From positions 1 to 64,000 of the forward strand of contig JAFTQL010000039.1 of assembly GCA_017462795.1 (NCBI GenBank): DNA of 64,000 nt, given 5' to 3'. The notes under the pieces were generated by a model, which was not told where the DNA came from, searched no databases, and saw only the letters and a list, made by a program, of their open reading frames with translations. Both the position numbers and the translations under genes were made by a program. Shown piece after piece: positions 37,011-45,073 of the stretch (position 1 is its first letter; every line of letters begins with the position of its first letter). The stretch comes from Clostridia bacterium. Lineage in GTDB: Bacteria; Bacillota; Clostridia; Oscillospirales; CAG-272.

Positions 37011-37429
37011 ATCAAACAATGTAATCCATCACATTAGTAAATGGATATTCTCTTTGTTTTCTTTTGTTTGCTTTCCTTTAGCAAAAGAATATCAAACAAT
37101 GTAATCCATCACATCAGTAAACGGATATTCTCTTTGTTTTCTTTTGCTTACCTTTTCTTTTTTAAAAGAAAAGTAAGTGTTTTCTTTTTGCTTACTTTTT
37201 CTTTTGCAAAAGAGTATCAAACAATGTAATCCATCACATTAGTAAATGGATATTCTCTTTGTTTTCTTTTGCTTACCTTTTCTTTTTTAAAAGAAAAGTA
37301 AGTGTTTTCTTTTTGCTTACTTTTTCTTTTGCAAAAGAGTATCAAACAATGTAATCCATCACATCAGTAAATGGATATTCTCTTTGTTTTCTTTTGCTTA
37401 CCTTTTCTTTTTTAAAAGAAAAGTAAGTT
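37011..37429 (-). repeat. Tandem repeat array, 125-bp unit
   Basis: Four copies start at 37011, 37091, 37216 and 37341 (periods 80, 125, 125), each opening ATCAAACAATGTAATCCATC. Each full unit holds a hairpin CTTACCTTTTC...AAAAGAAAAGTAAG plus a second pyrimidine-rich arm; the first copy lacks about 45 bp covering that hairpin. The last hairpin abuts the stop codon of the glycyl radical enzyme gene. The tail TCTCTTTGTTTTCTTTTGC matches the dispersed elements at 1398-1512 and 14862-14880. It probably acts as a reiterated terminator or mRNA 3' stabiliser. Confidence 0.85.
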
Positions 37430-39641
37430 AAATTCCTTGAAGGAATCTGTCAACAACAAGCTGTCTGAACTTGGGGGAGAGCGAAGCGAAGTATGCCGTG
37501 AATCCCGTTACCCTCACAACAAGATCGGGATGCAGGTCGGGATTCGCATGCGCTTCAAGAAGCTTTTCGCCATCAAGTATGTTTATGTTTATCAGAGTTC
37601 CGCCGCCCTCAAAGTGTCCCTTGATGAAGCTCTCTATAATGGCTATGCCCTCGTCGTCCGCCTTTACGCCGGGATCAAATTCGATCTGCAGGGGAGCTGT
37701 GTTTCCATAACCGCACTGCACAGAGGCAATACCAAGCGACTGCGCCGTGGGCGCGCCATCCGTGCGGAAATGCGGATTGGGGTTGGCACCGTGAGAGATA
37801 GGCTCGCCCGCGCGTCTGCCGTTGGGAGTCGCGCCCACCTTTGTACCGTATTCAACAGTTCTCGCCCAACTGAACCATCCCGGAATAAGCTGACGCCCCT
37901 CGGGCATGCTCTGAGCGCGGATGTTTCTCACCCAGCACTCGGTCAGTCTCTTTGCCCAAGCGTCGGATACATTATTACCGCCGCAGTATTTGGGGGCGGA
38001 ATTGAGGATGAGTCTTGTGCGCTCATCAAAAAAGTTATTGTCAAGCGCGCTGTACATACACTCCCAACTGAGAACGCCCTCTTTCTCAATTCTGGTCTCA
38101 ATCGCGCCGAAGGAGTCGGCAACCACGGCAAGACCCGCACCGTCGATGCCAACAGTGTAAAGCTCGGCACACTGCGATATATCCTCGCCCTTCTCAAGTG
38201 TGTTATTCATCAGAAGATTCATGACAAGCTCGGGGGTCACCTCCCACTGATGGTCAATGTGGAGATTTATTCCCTGCGCGGTAACATCAATAGCGATCCT
38301 GAGGTGCTTTTCAAATATCTCAAAGAGCTTTTCCGTGGACTTTTCCTCACACCCCCTGAGCTCCTCCAGTGCCACCTCCATGACCTTGGCGATATTGATC
38401 TTTACGGTGTCATTCATGGGGTATTCCTTACCCGGAACGCACATCCAGTTACAGCCCACCGCGATCCTCTCGCGGGCAGTCTTTTTGTCAACACCGCATC
38501 TCATATAGCCCTCTGCCAGCGCCTTATCATTACAGAAACGCGGCCAGCCGTTTTTGTTTTTCAGCAGGTAGTAGATGGCTTTTCTGAGAAACTCTCTGTC
38601 ACAGTTCTCATGAACGCGAACAGTGAGATTGCAGGCAATGTCTATGCTGTCCGCCGCCTCAAGAATGAGGTATGACAGGCGGTTGGTCATGTCACGGTCG
38701 TTCTCGTCAACGCCCGATATCTGATAGTAATGGGGGTCTATGAGAAGCAGATTTGCTATGAGGAACTTTGCCGTCTCGTCGTCAAGAATACCGTTCTTTA
38801 CGTCATTCTCGTAGTACGGCAGGAGCAGACCGTCAAGCTGGAAGCCCGCGCCGTCTCTGGTGTACACGCGCGCCGCGCAGTTAAAGAACGCCGTCCACTG
38901 GCAAGCCTGGCGGAAGGTCTTGGGAGCGCCCGTTCTCACAGCCTCGCAGGTGTCAAGCATCTCCTCTAAACTCTCTCTGATCTCGGGTCTTTGCTCCTCG
39001 GGGATCATCTGTCTTATTTTCTCGATATGTCTGTCTATAAAGCGGATGATGGCATGTACTACCCTCTCCTCCGCATCGTAAAAATCCTTCTTGTCGGGAT
39101 TTATCTCGCGGTATTTCGATATCTTGTCAAGCAATCCGCCAAATCCAAGCTCAAAGCCGATGCGATAATCACAAGCAAAGTGAGCATCGGAATCGATACC
39201 CGTCTGGATATTGTACTTGGCTTGCAGTGGCTTCAGGTGATCGTATGGAAATCTCTGCTCGTCCCAACGCTTGCTCCACTGGTCTGTGGCGCTCTTCATC
39301 ATCTCCATGATCTTGGGCTTCTTTTTCAACCAATCGGGAAGATAGTGAACGTCTCCGCGGTAGTTGACAAGCATATCGCGCCACCTTCCGCAAAGCATTT
39401 CCATGGGGTCAACATAAGGCTCATGCGCATCCATGACTCTGCAGAAATTCTCACACATGCCGTCATAACCGTAAAAGCTTCCGTTTGAGCTGTTATACCA
39501 CGGCTCCACCTCATAGCCCTCGCTTATCGGTACTGTGCCGAAGTCATCAAGGTCGGTGTATCCGTTCTGCTCTCTTTTTTCAAGTGTGTGACGCACCTTG
39601 GTCTCTCTCATCGACCGCAGTCTGTCAGCGTATGTAAGCAT
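37428..39641 (-). CDS. Glycyl radical enzyme, unknown substrate (PFL-like)
   Basis: 737 residues, an anaerobic radical enzyme of the pyruvate formate-lyase/glycerol dehydratase superfamily. The glycyl radical site is RVTGFTAYF (Gly713) near the C-terminus; the thiyl Cys397 lies in VGCNWMCVPGKEY. In dehydratases and decarboxylases of this superfamily the loop is usually GCxE; here Trp replaces Glu, and PFL's paired CC is also absent. The PFL N-terminal domain is recognisable (TFRQACQW, DGLLLPYYENDV). The start is ATG 39641 after AAGGAG; an upstream TTG sits too close to it. Last gene of an operon with its activase and three Gfo/Idh/MocA oxidoreductases. Confidence 0.88.
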   Translation of the reverse strand: MLTYADRLRSMRETKVRHTLEKREQNGYTDLDDFGTVPISEGYEVEPWYNSSNGSFYGYDGMCENFCRVMDAHEPYVDPMEMLCGRWRDMLVNYRGDVHYLPDWLKKKPKIMEMMKSATDQWSKRWDEQRFPYDHLKPLQAKYNIQTGIDSDAHFACDYRIGFELGFGGLLDKISKYREINPDKKDFYDAEERVVHAIIRFIDRHIEKIRQMIPEEQRPEIRESLEEMLDTCEAVRTGAPKTFRQACQWTAFFNCAARVYTRDGAGFQLDGLLLPYYENDVKNGILDDETAKFLIANLLLIDPHYYQISGVDENDRDMTNRLSYLILEAADSIDIACNLTVRVHENCDREFLRKAIYYLLKNKNGWPRFCNDKALAEGYMRCGVDKKTARERIAVGCNWMCVPGKEYPMNDTVKINIAKVMEVALEELRGCEEKSTEKLFEIFEKHLRIAIDVTAQGINLHIDHQWEVTPELVMNLLMNNTLEKGEDISQCAELYTVGIDGAGLAVVADSFGAIETRIEKEGVLSWECMYSALDNNFFDERTRLILNSAPKYCGGNNVSDAWAKRLTECWVRNIRAQSMPEGRQLIPGWFSWARTVEYGTKVGATPNGRRAGEPISHGANPNPHFRTDGAPTAQSLGIASVQCGYGNTAPLQIEFDPGVKADDEGIAIIESFIKGHFEGGGTLININILDGEKLLEAHANPDLHPDLVVRVTGFTAYFASLSPKFRQLVVDRFLQGI

Positions 39642-40392
39642 ATTTTTCAAGCTCCTTCATATACTCTTTGTCAGGCACGGAAAATTCCGTGAGCGGCTCG
39701 CCCAGCGCCACTCTTTTTGCGTTGCCCATAGAATGATAGGGCAACAGCTCATATTTCTTTACGTTATCAAGGCTTCTCAAAAACTCACCGATACGGTCTA
39801 TTCCCTGATCTATACCCGGTATTACGGGAGTTCTTGCGATGATTGGTACAGCCAGCGCGTTCAGCCTTTTGAAGTTCTCTATTATACGTTCGTTGCCAAC
39901 ACCCGTATATTTTTTGTGTGTGGCACTGTCCCATATCTTAAGGTCAGCCATGACAAAATCAAGCGACCTGAAGATATCCTCATCAAAGTACAAAAGACAG
40001 GTCTCCACGGCACAGCTTATGCCCGCCTCTTTGCAAAGCGCTATGCACTCCGCGAGAAATTCCCTTTGCATAAGCGGCTCTCCGCCTGAAAAGGTCACTC
40101 CTCCGCCGTCTCTGTAATATGGACGGTCAGGCAGTATCTGCTCAAGCACCTCGGCGGCGGTCATCTCCCTGCCGCACACAACTCTCGCTCCCGCATAGCA
40201 CCCCTCGGCGCACCCGCCGCAGCCTATACACTTATCCGCGTAAAACAGCTGCTGAGGACGGGGAGAGATGCACTCTGGATTATGACACCACTCACATCGC
40301 AAGGGACAGCCCTTGAAAAATACCGTTGTGCGTATTCCGTATCCGTCGTGAAACGATGCCCTCTGAATATCGGCAATAATACCGTCAGCCAC
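39625..40392 (-). CDS. Glycyl radical enzyme activase, radical SAM
   Basis: 255 residues; installs the glycyl radical in the neighbouring enzyme. The radical SAM motif is CPLRCEWC (CxxxCxxC), preceded by IQRASFHDGYGIRTTVFFKG. The ferredoxin-like insert CIGCGGCAEGC offers one auxiliary 4Fe-4S site; many activases of this class have eight insert cysteines for two clusters, so this insert looks reduced. The GGEP motif (TFSGGEPL) is present. The GTG start at 40392 is chosen because AGGAG lies 8 nt ahead and the protein then begins like other activases; it overlaps the upstream stop by 8 nt. It overlaps the glycyl radical gene by 17 nt. Confidence 0.88.
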   Translation of the reverse strand: MADGIIADIQRASFHDGYGIRTTVFFKGCPLRCEWCHNPECISPRPQQLFYADKCIGCGGCAEGCYAGARVVCGREMTAAEVLEQILPDRPYYRDGGGVTFSGGEPLMQREFLAECIALCKEAGISCAVETCLLYFDEDIFRSLDFVMADLKIWDSATHKKYTGVGNERIIENFKRLNALAVPIIARTPVIPGIDQGIDRIGEFLRSLDNVKKYELLPYHSMGNAKRVALGEPLTEFSVPDKEYMKELEKYAYIR

Positions 40393-41470
40393 GGATGCTC
40401 TCCTCTTTTCCGCTCTCGGCACTCTTCATCGCCGCGTCAAGTATCGCCATAACGTCCATATTGGCATCAAGCGTAAGCATTTCATGTATTCCGTCCCCGC
40501 TCATTATGTGACAGGGCATATTTTTATACTTCTCTTCAAGCTTGTATTCGGGTATGGCGACCTCGTTGCCGTAGATGTCAAACGCCTTGACATCGGGGGC
40601 GTTCTCCGCTCCACCCGTACACATAATTACGCCATCGGAGCAAAGCACCATGGGTCCCGAGGGGATGACCGCTCTGGGTGTTGTCCATGTTCCCTCTATG
40701 ACGGACATCTTGCCGTCGTATCTTATAAGAGCGCCAAAGTTGTCGTCGGTATTGCCGAAGGGCGTGTTGAGATTTTCTCCCATACCAATGACGGATTTTG
40801 CGTTTTTACCCATAAACCAGCGTGAGAAGAAGCATCCGTAGCAGGCGATATCAAGCCAGACTCCGCCGCCAAGCTCCGCCTTATGCCACCATGTCTTACC
40901 TCTCTGCGAGTCGGTCATCTCCTCGGCGTTATCGGACACGCCGCGATGCTTAGCGCCCTTACCGAGAGGTCCTGTGTGACCGTTTATGTATCTGAGCTTC
41001 AAAGGCTCACCGACCACCCTCGCGTCAAGCGCGGCTTTCATCTTAAGCACGTACTCGCGCCATACCACAGGCCAGTTGACAACGGCCTTAATGCCGTATT
41101 TATCGACACTCTCCTTTATCCTGTCAGCCTCCTCAAGGCTTACGGCTATAGGCTTTTCAATGCACACGTCAACGCCTCGCCTTGCGCATTCCTCAACCAC
41201 ATCGGGCTTCTGACCGTTCTCGGTAAGGATAAACGCGATATCGGGCTTTACCTCGTCGAGCATAGCTCTGTAGTCGTCATAAACAACAGAGCAATAGTTG
41301 TCTCTCACGTTGGCAAGATTCCAATCGGGAGTGTATCTCAAGGCAGGTATACTCTCCGCCTTCGACGGCACTCCGGCTATAGCGCAAAGCTCCATGTCAG
41401 TCCTATCGCTGATATAAAGCGCTACCTCGTTTACATGCATGTGTGAAAATCCTATAATTACCGCTTTCAT
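40385..41470 (-). CDS. Gfo/Idh/MocA family oxidoreductase
   Basis: 361 residues. The N-terminus MKAVIIGFSHMHVNE has the GFSHxH variant of the Rossmann loop, as in the protein at 34701 (GLSHPH), instead of GxGxxG. EKP is present (CIEKPIAVS); the C-terminal domain holds WWHKAELGGGVWLDIACYG, also paralleled in the 34701 protein (SWWYQADRGGGSILDYACYG). It is the third gene of the 43727-37428 operon, one base after the preceding stop. The close kinship with the 34701 protein supports a shared pathway. Confidence 0.88.
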   Translation of the reverse strand: MKAVIIGFSHMHVNEVALYISDRTDMELCAIAGVPSKAESIPALRYTPDWNLANVRDNYCSVVYDDYRAMLDEVKPDIAFILTENGQKPDVVEECARRGVDVCIEKPIAVSLEEADRIKESVDKYGIKAVVNWPVVWREYVLKMKAALDARVVGEPLKLRYINGHTGPLGKGAKHRGVSDNAEEMTDSQRGKTWWHKAELGGGVWLDIACYGCFFSRWFMGKNAKSVIGMGENLNTPFGNTDDNFGALIRYDGKMSVIEGTWTTPRAVIPSGPMVLCSDGVIMCTGGAENAPDVKAFDIYGNEVAIPEYKLEEKYKNMPCHIMSGDGIHEMLTLDANMDVMAILDAAMKSAESGKEESIRG

Positions 41471-41471
41471 T

Positions 41472-42587
41472 TTAAAGCTCCTCCGCTCTTACTTCTCTTC
41501 CAAGCTCCGCAGACTTATAGAAGCACTCAATAGCCTTGGTGACCTCTATATTCTGATGCTTCTTTATGAGATACTCTTCTTTTCCCGCAAGAGTATTCAT
41601 AATATTGCGGTACATATATCTGTGCTGCTCAAAGGCAACTCCCTTATATGCGCCGTTGTCAAACCATTTCATGTCGCACTCGCTTTGATATCTGCCGATA
41701 TTCTTGTAGAGACGCTCCTTGTTTACCGAAAGTCCGCCTTTATCTCCGCAGATGACCATATCGAGATTGGTCGTGGGCAGATTGAGCGCCCATGAGAACT
41801 TGAAATTCACGCTCATGCCGCCCTCAAGACGCATAAATCCTGTAGAAAAGTCCTCAACATTAAATTCTCTGTAGTCATAGGGACGGGGTGTGAACGCTCC
41901 CGAATACGCTCCGCTTTCAGCGATGCTGAGGAGTATATCCTCTCCCTGATTTGCGATCTTTGTGTACGCGCTGCCCGAAACAGCCTCCACCTTCTTATCA
42001 CCCACGATCCACAAAAGCGAGTCGATAAGGTGAACTCCGAGGTCACAGAAGGGACCGCCGAAATTATGCTCCTTCATGTGGAAATATCCCCATGTGGGAA
42101 CTCCGATACGTCTGATAAATTCGATATCCGAGAAATAGACCGCGCCAAGCTCTCCGCTGTCAACAAGCGCCTTGGACTGCTGCATATAGTTTCTCCATCT
42201 CATACACTGGCAGGGGAACAGCATCTTTCCGCAATCCTTTGCTGTCTGCCACATCTCCTCGGCATCAGCGACCGTCAGCGCCAAGGGCTTTTCGCAAGCC
42301 ACATGAGCGCCCGCGCGAAGCGCCTTTATCGTCCATTCCTTATGGTACATATTTGGCGTACAAACCGCCACAAAATCGGGCTTCAGCTCGTCAAGCATCC
42401 TCTGGGGGTCTTTGTAATAGTTGGGAACCGCGTGACGCTTTGCGGTCTCTGCCGCTACCTCCTCGCGGATGTCGGCAACTCCGACTACCTCCACAAGTCC
42501 CTCTTCTCTCAATATGTTAAGTGCGGGAAAATGCGCGCTGTTGGCTATCATTCCCGTTCCGATAATTGCTACTCTCAATTTTTTCAT
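41472..42587 (-). CDS. Gfo/Idh/MocA family oxidoreductase
   Basis: 371 residues with canonical NAD motif (AIIGTGMIANSAH), EKP (CEKPLALT) and the catalytic Asp/His region DLGVHLIDSLLW. The start at 42587 follows GGGAG. It is the second gene of the glycyl radical operon. It is very like the protein at 44000 (GMIANSAHIPAY, DIGVHMLDALVW), so these two branches of the region probably handle related substrates. Confidence 0.9.
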   Translation of the reverse strand: MKKLRVAIIGTGMIANSAHFPALNILREEGLVEVVGVADIREEVAAETAKRHAVPNYYKDPQRMLDELKPDFVAVCTPNMYHKEWTIKALRAGAHVACEKPLALTVADAEEMWQTAKDCGKMLFPCQCMRWRNYMQQSKALVDSGELGAVYFSDIEFIRRIGVPTWGYFHMKEHNFGGPFCDLGVHLIDSLLWIVGDKKVEAVSGSAYTKIANQGEDILLSIAESGAYSGAFTPRPYDYREFNVEDFSTGFMRLEGGMSVNFKFSWALNLPTTNLDMVICGDKGGLSVNKERLYKNIGRYQSECDMKWFDNGAYKGVAFEQHRYMYRNIMNTLAGKEEYLIKKHQNIEVTKAIECFYKSAELGREVRAEEL

Positions 42588-42629
42588 ATCTGTAACTCTC
42601 CCTTTACACATTACATAAATTCGGTCAAC

Positions 42630-43727
42630 TCAGAATGTAGTCTCTATCTCTACAGTGGATCCGCTGTCTATCGCCTCGGGGATCTTGCACATTATCTCAA
42701 GAATATGGCGCGCATGCTCGGGGGTAAGCACCGGATCATGGTCGCCCTCGATAGCGCGTATGATATCCTTAAGGCAACAGCACTGGCTGATAAGCCTCTC
42801 GGGAACGACCTCCCATGAATCGGGAGTTATCCAGCCGCGGAGTCCCCTCTCGGGACAGTCTATGTACAGCTCGGGGAGCTTGTTTTCCATATAAGGCTTT
42901 GTAAAGGACAAAGTACCCTCTGTACCGTACACCTCAAGCTGAGGCGTTCTTGTTGCCTTCTGGGAGAATCCCGTGTCAACAAAGCCGATCTTTCCGTTTC
43001 TGAAGGTCATGGTTATCATGTACTCGTCGGGTATCTTATCTGACTTTATCTTAAGTCCGTTGAAAGCACCCGAACGGACTGTACGGGAAGCATCGGTGAC
43101 CGTAGCAAGGCAGGCAATGCTCTTGACAGGACCGAACAGCGTGGTGACTATCTGTAAGCCGTGAACTCCCATGTCCACAAGCGCGCCCGCGCCGTCCTCA
43201 AAAAACCATGTGGGATCTACGTCACGGTACTGAAAATATTCAGGGCCTCCGTGTTCCATGTTGCACTTGATATAAGTAGGCTCTCCTATAGCGCCATCCT
43301 TTATCATCTGCTTTGCGGCGTTGATATCGCGGCGCATCGGGTGGATCGGAACACAGACAAATTTAACATTTTTTGCTTTCGCAAGCTCTATCTGCTCTGT
43401 GAGCATCTCAACGGTAGGTGCGGCGGGCTTCTGGCTAATAAGGTGCTTACCGGCGGTGAGAACAGCCATATTTATCTCATGATGCGCCTGAATGGACGCG
43501 GCATCGATAGCGATATCAAAATCGCATTTTTCTATCATTTCCTCAACGCTTGCGTACCACTGAGGAACACCGAATTTCTCACACGCCTTCTGCGCTCTTT
43601 CGGGAACTATGTCGCACACAGCCACACATTCCGCGTTTGCCTCTTTACCGATGTTTGGCAAATACTGTCCGTTGGCAAACATGCCGCATCCGATAACGGC
43701 AACCTTCCATTTTCTGTTGGTCTCCAT
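42630..43727 (-). CDS. Gfo/Idh/MocA family oxidoreductase
   Basis: 365 residues; NAD motif AVIGCGMFANGQYLP, catalytic motif QKP (ISQKPAAPT) with Gln in place of the usual Glu but Lys retained, and DMGVHGLQI in the C-terminal domain. The start at 43727 is set by AAAGGAG. It is the first gene of the five-gene operon with two more oxidoreductases, the radical SAM activase and the glycyl radical enzyme. A likely early step is oxidation or epimerisation of a sugar or cyclitol ahead of radical chemistry (inference). Confidence 0.88.
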   Translation of the reverse strand: METNRKWKVAVIGCGMFANGQYLPNIGKEANAECVAVCDIVPERAQKACEKFGVPQWYASVEEMIEKCDFDIAIDAASIQAHHEINMAVLTAGKHLISQKPAAPTVEMLTEQIELAKAKNVKFVCVPIHPMRRDINAAKQMIKDGAIGEPTYIKCNMEHGGPEYFQYRDVDPTWFFEDGAGALVDMGVHGLQIVTTLFGPVKSIACLATVTDASRTVRSGAFNGLKIKSDKIPDEYMITMTFRNGKIGFVDTGFSQKATRTPQLEVYGTEGTLSFTKPYMENKLPELYIDCPERGLRGWITPDSWEVVPERLISQCCCLKDIIRAIEGDHDPVLTPEHARHILEIMCKIPEAIDSGSTVEIETTF

Positions 43728-43798
43728 ATTCTTTCTCCTTTGCAATATGTTTTGCGTTTATGTTTTTATTTTACGATACTGACAACTATGTCAACATT

Positions 43799-43862
43799 AT
43801 TATATCATAAACGCAAACACCAACCAATGCACAATATGAACTAATCATAGCATTTTTTGAAC
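43799..43862 (-). promoter_or_regulatory. Shared operator/promoter block, copy 2
   Basis: Minus-strand -10 TATAAT (43799-43804) with weak -35 TTGGTT, preceded by the block shared with 35934-35993: plus-strand ATTATATCATAA, CACAATATGAACTAA, CATAGCATTTTTTGAA. Also nearby are TGACA-ACTA-TGTCA (43779-43792) and inverted arms TGCGTTTATG / CATAAACGCA flanking the start region. It drives the glycyl radical operon. Confidence 0.65.
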
Positions 43863-43873
43863 AAGGAAAGCTT

Positions 43874-43978
43874 TTAAGAACGCGTCATGCTTTTCTTTCG
43901 CGAAATAAATAAGAGGATAAACAGCCCCGCGCATGTCAGAAGAAAGGAAAGAAACGATAATTGTGCCGGTATGGTCAT
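43874..43978 (-). CDS. Possible 34-residue single-span membrane peptide
   Basis: A short ORF beginning MTIPAQLSFLSFLLTCAGLF, with a hydrophobic segment (about 7-28) and a basic end (SRKKSMTRS). It lies 21 nt after the oxidoreductase stop at 44000, in the same direction. No clear ribosome binding site was found, so coding is uncertain; a chance hydrophobic ORF cannot be excluded. Confidence 0.3.
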   Translation of the reverse strand: MTIPAQLSFLSFLLTCAGLFILLFISRKKSMTRS

Positions 43979-43999
43979 CAACAGTTTCGGTCAAAAGCG

Positions 44000-45073
44000 T
44001 CACTCATCCGCCGACACTTCTCTGCCTAGCTCGGCGGAGCGGTAGAACAGCTCTATTATCCTTGTCACGTTCAGGATCTCCTCGGGCTTGATGATCGGCT
44101 GTGCCTCGCCCTTCAGTACCCTTCTGAGATTATCCGCTATGTACATATGTCCAGCAAAAACGGTCTTGTAAGGAATCTCTACAGGCTCAAGCGTTTCCTC
44201 GGTGTCCATTCCCGAATATACCTTGCCCTCTGGCAGATATATCCCCGCCCTTTTACCGATAAGCCGTATGTCCGATGCCTCGGGTATGTTAGCAGCCCAA
44301 GCCACCTTAAAGGATACTCTCGCTCCGTTCTCAAAGGTTATCATGCCGCAGGAGAAGTCCTCAACATCCATCTCCTCAGGATCAAACGGTCTCTGGGTAT
44401 CCACATTTCCCGTCAGCGCGCCGCTGCTCAGCAGCGAGCCGATCTCATATTTATGGTTCTGCGCGGTGACAGCCATAACAGACTTGACCTTGGGGTTACC
44501 CGCAAGCCACACGAGAGCGTCCAGCATATGAACGCCTATATCTATAAAAGCGCCTCCGCAGCTCAGCTTCTTCATATGGAAAGTGCCCCAAAAAGGAATA
44601 CCTCTTCTGCGCACACGGGATAGCTCACCGTAATAAAAATCGTCACAGCCATGCTCGTCTATGTATTCCTTGGCGGCAAGTCTGTCGGGAGTAAAGCGCA
44701 TGCTCTGGCAAGCCATAAGCACCTTGCCCTCCTCTCTTGCCACGGCATACATCTCCTCCGCGTCGGCATAGGTAACGGCGAGGGGCTTCTCGCACAAAAC
44801 ATTTGCTCCCGCTCTCAGTGCCATTATGGTATATTGCTTATGGAAGCAGTTGGGAACGCACACCGACACCACATCGGGCTTTTCCTTTTCCAGCATCTCG
44901 GAAGCATCGGTATAATAGCTTTTTATTCCGTGCTTCTCGGCGGTCTTCTTTGCCGCCTGCTCATTTATATCACAGACTGCCGTTATGTAATAGTCCTCGG
45001 AAAACTGTCTGTACGCGGGTATATGAGCGGAATTCGCTATCATTCCGCAGCTTATGATACATACCTTAAACAA
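44000..45073 (-). CDS. Gfo/Idh/MocA family oxidoreductase
   Basis: 357 residues, canonical NAD loop (IISCGMIANSAHIPAY), EKP (CEKPLAVT) and DIGVHMLDALVW. A TTG start is inferred: AAAGGAGG lies nine bases ahead, and no ATG is available before the conserved N-terminus. It overlaps the hydroxypyruvate isomerase-like gene by 8 nt. It is a near-paralogue of the protein at 41472. In known 3-keto-glycoside pathways such oxidoreductases act with TIM-barrel isomerase-like partners, which fits this operon (inference). Confidence 0.88.
   Translation of the reverse strand: MFKVCIISCGMIANSAHIPAYRQFSEDYYITAVCDINEQAAKKTAEKHGIKSYYTDASEMLEKEKPDVVSVCVPNCFHKQYTIMALRAGANVLCEKPLAVTYADAEEMYAVAREEGKVLMACQSMRFTPDRLAAKEYIDEHGCDDFYYGELSRVRRRGIPFWGTFHMKKLSCGGAFIDIGVHMLDALVWLAGNPKVKSVMAVTAQNHKYEIGSLLSSGALTGNVDTQRPFDPEEMDVEDFSCGMITFENGARVSFKVAWAANIPEASDIRLIGKRAGIYLPEGKVYSGMDTEETLEPVEIPYKTVFAGHMYIADNLRRVLKGEAQPIIKPEEILNVTRIIELFYRSAELGREVSADE

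Noticed and set aside
37011..37429. CRISPR array
   Set aside because: The repeats are long (80-125 bp), contiguous and without unique spacers; no cas genes are present.
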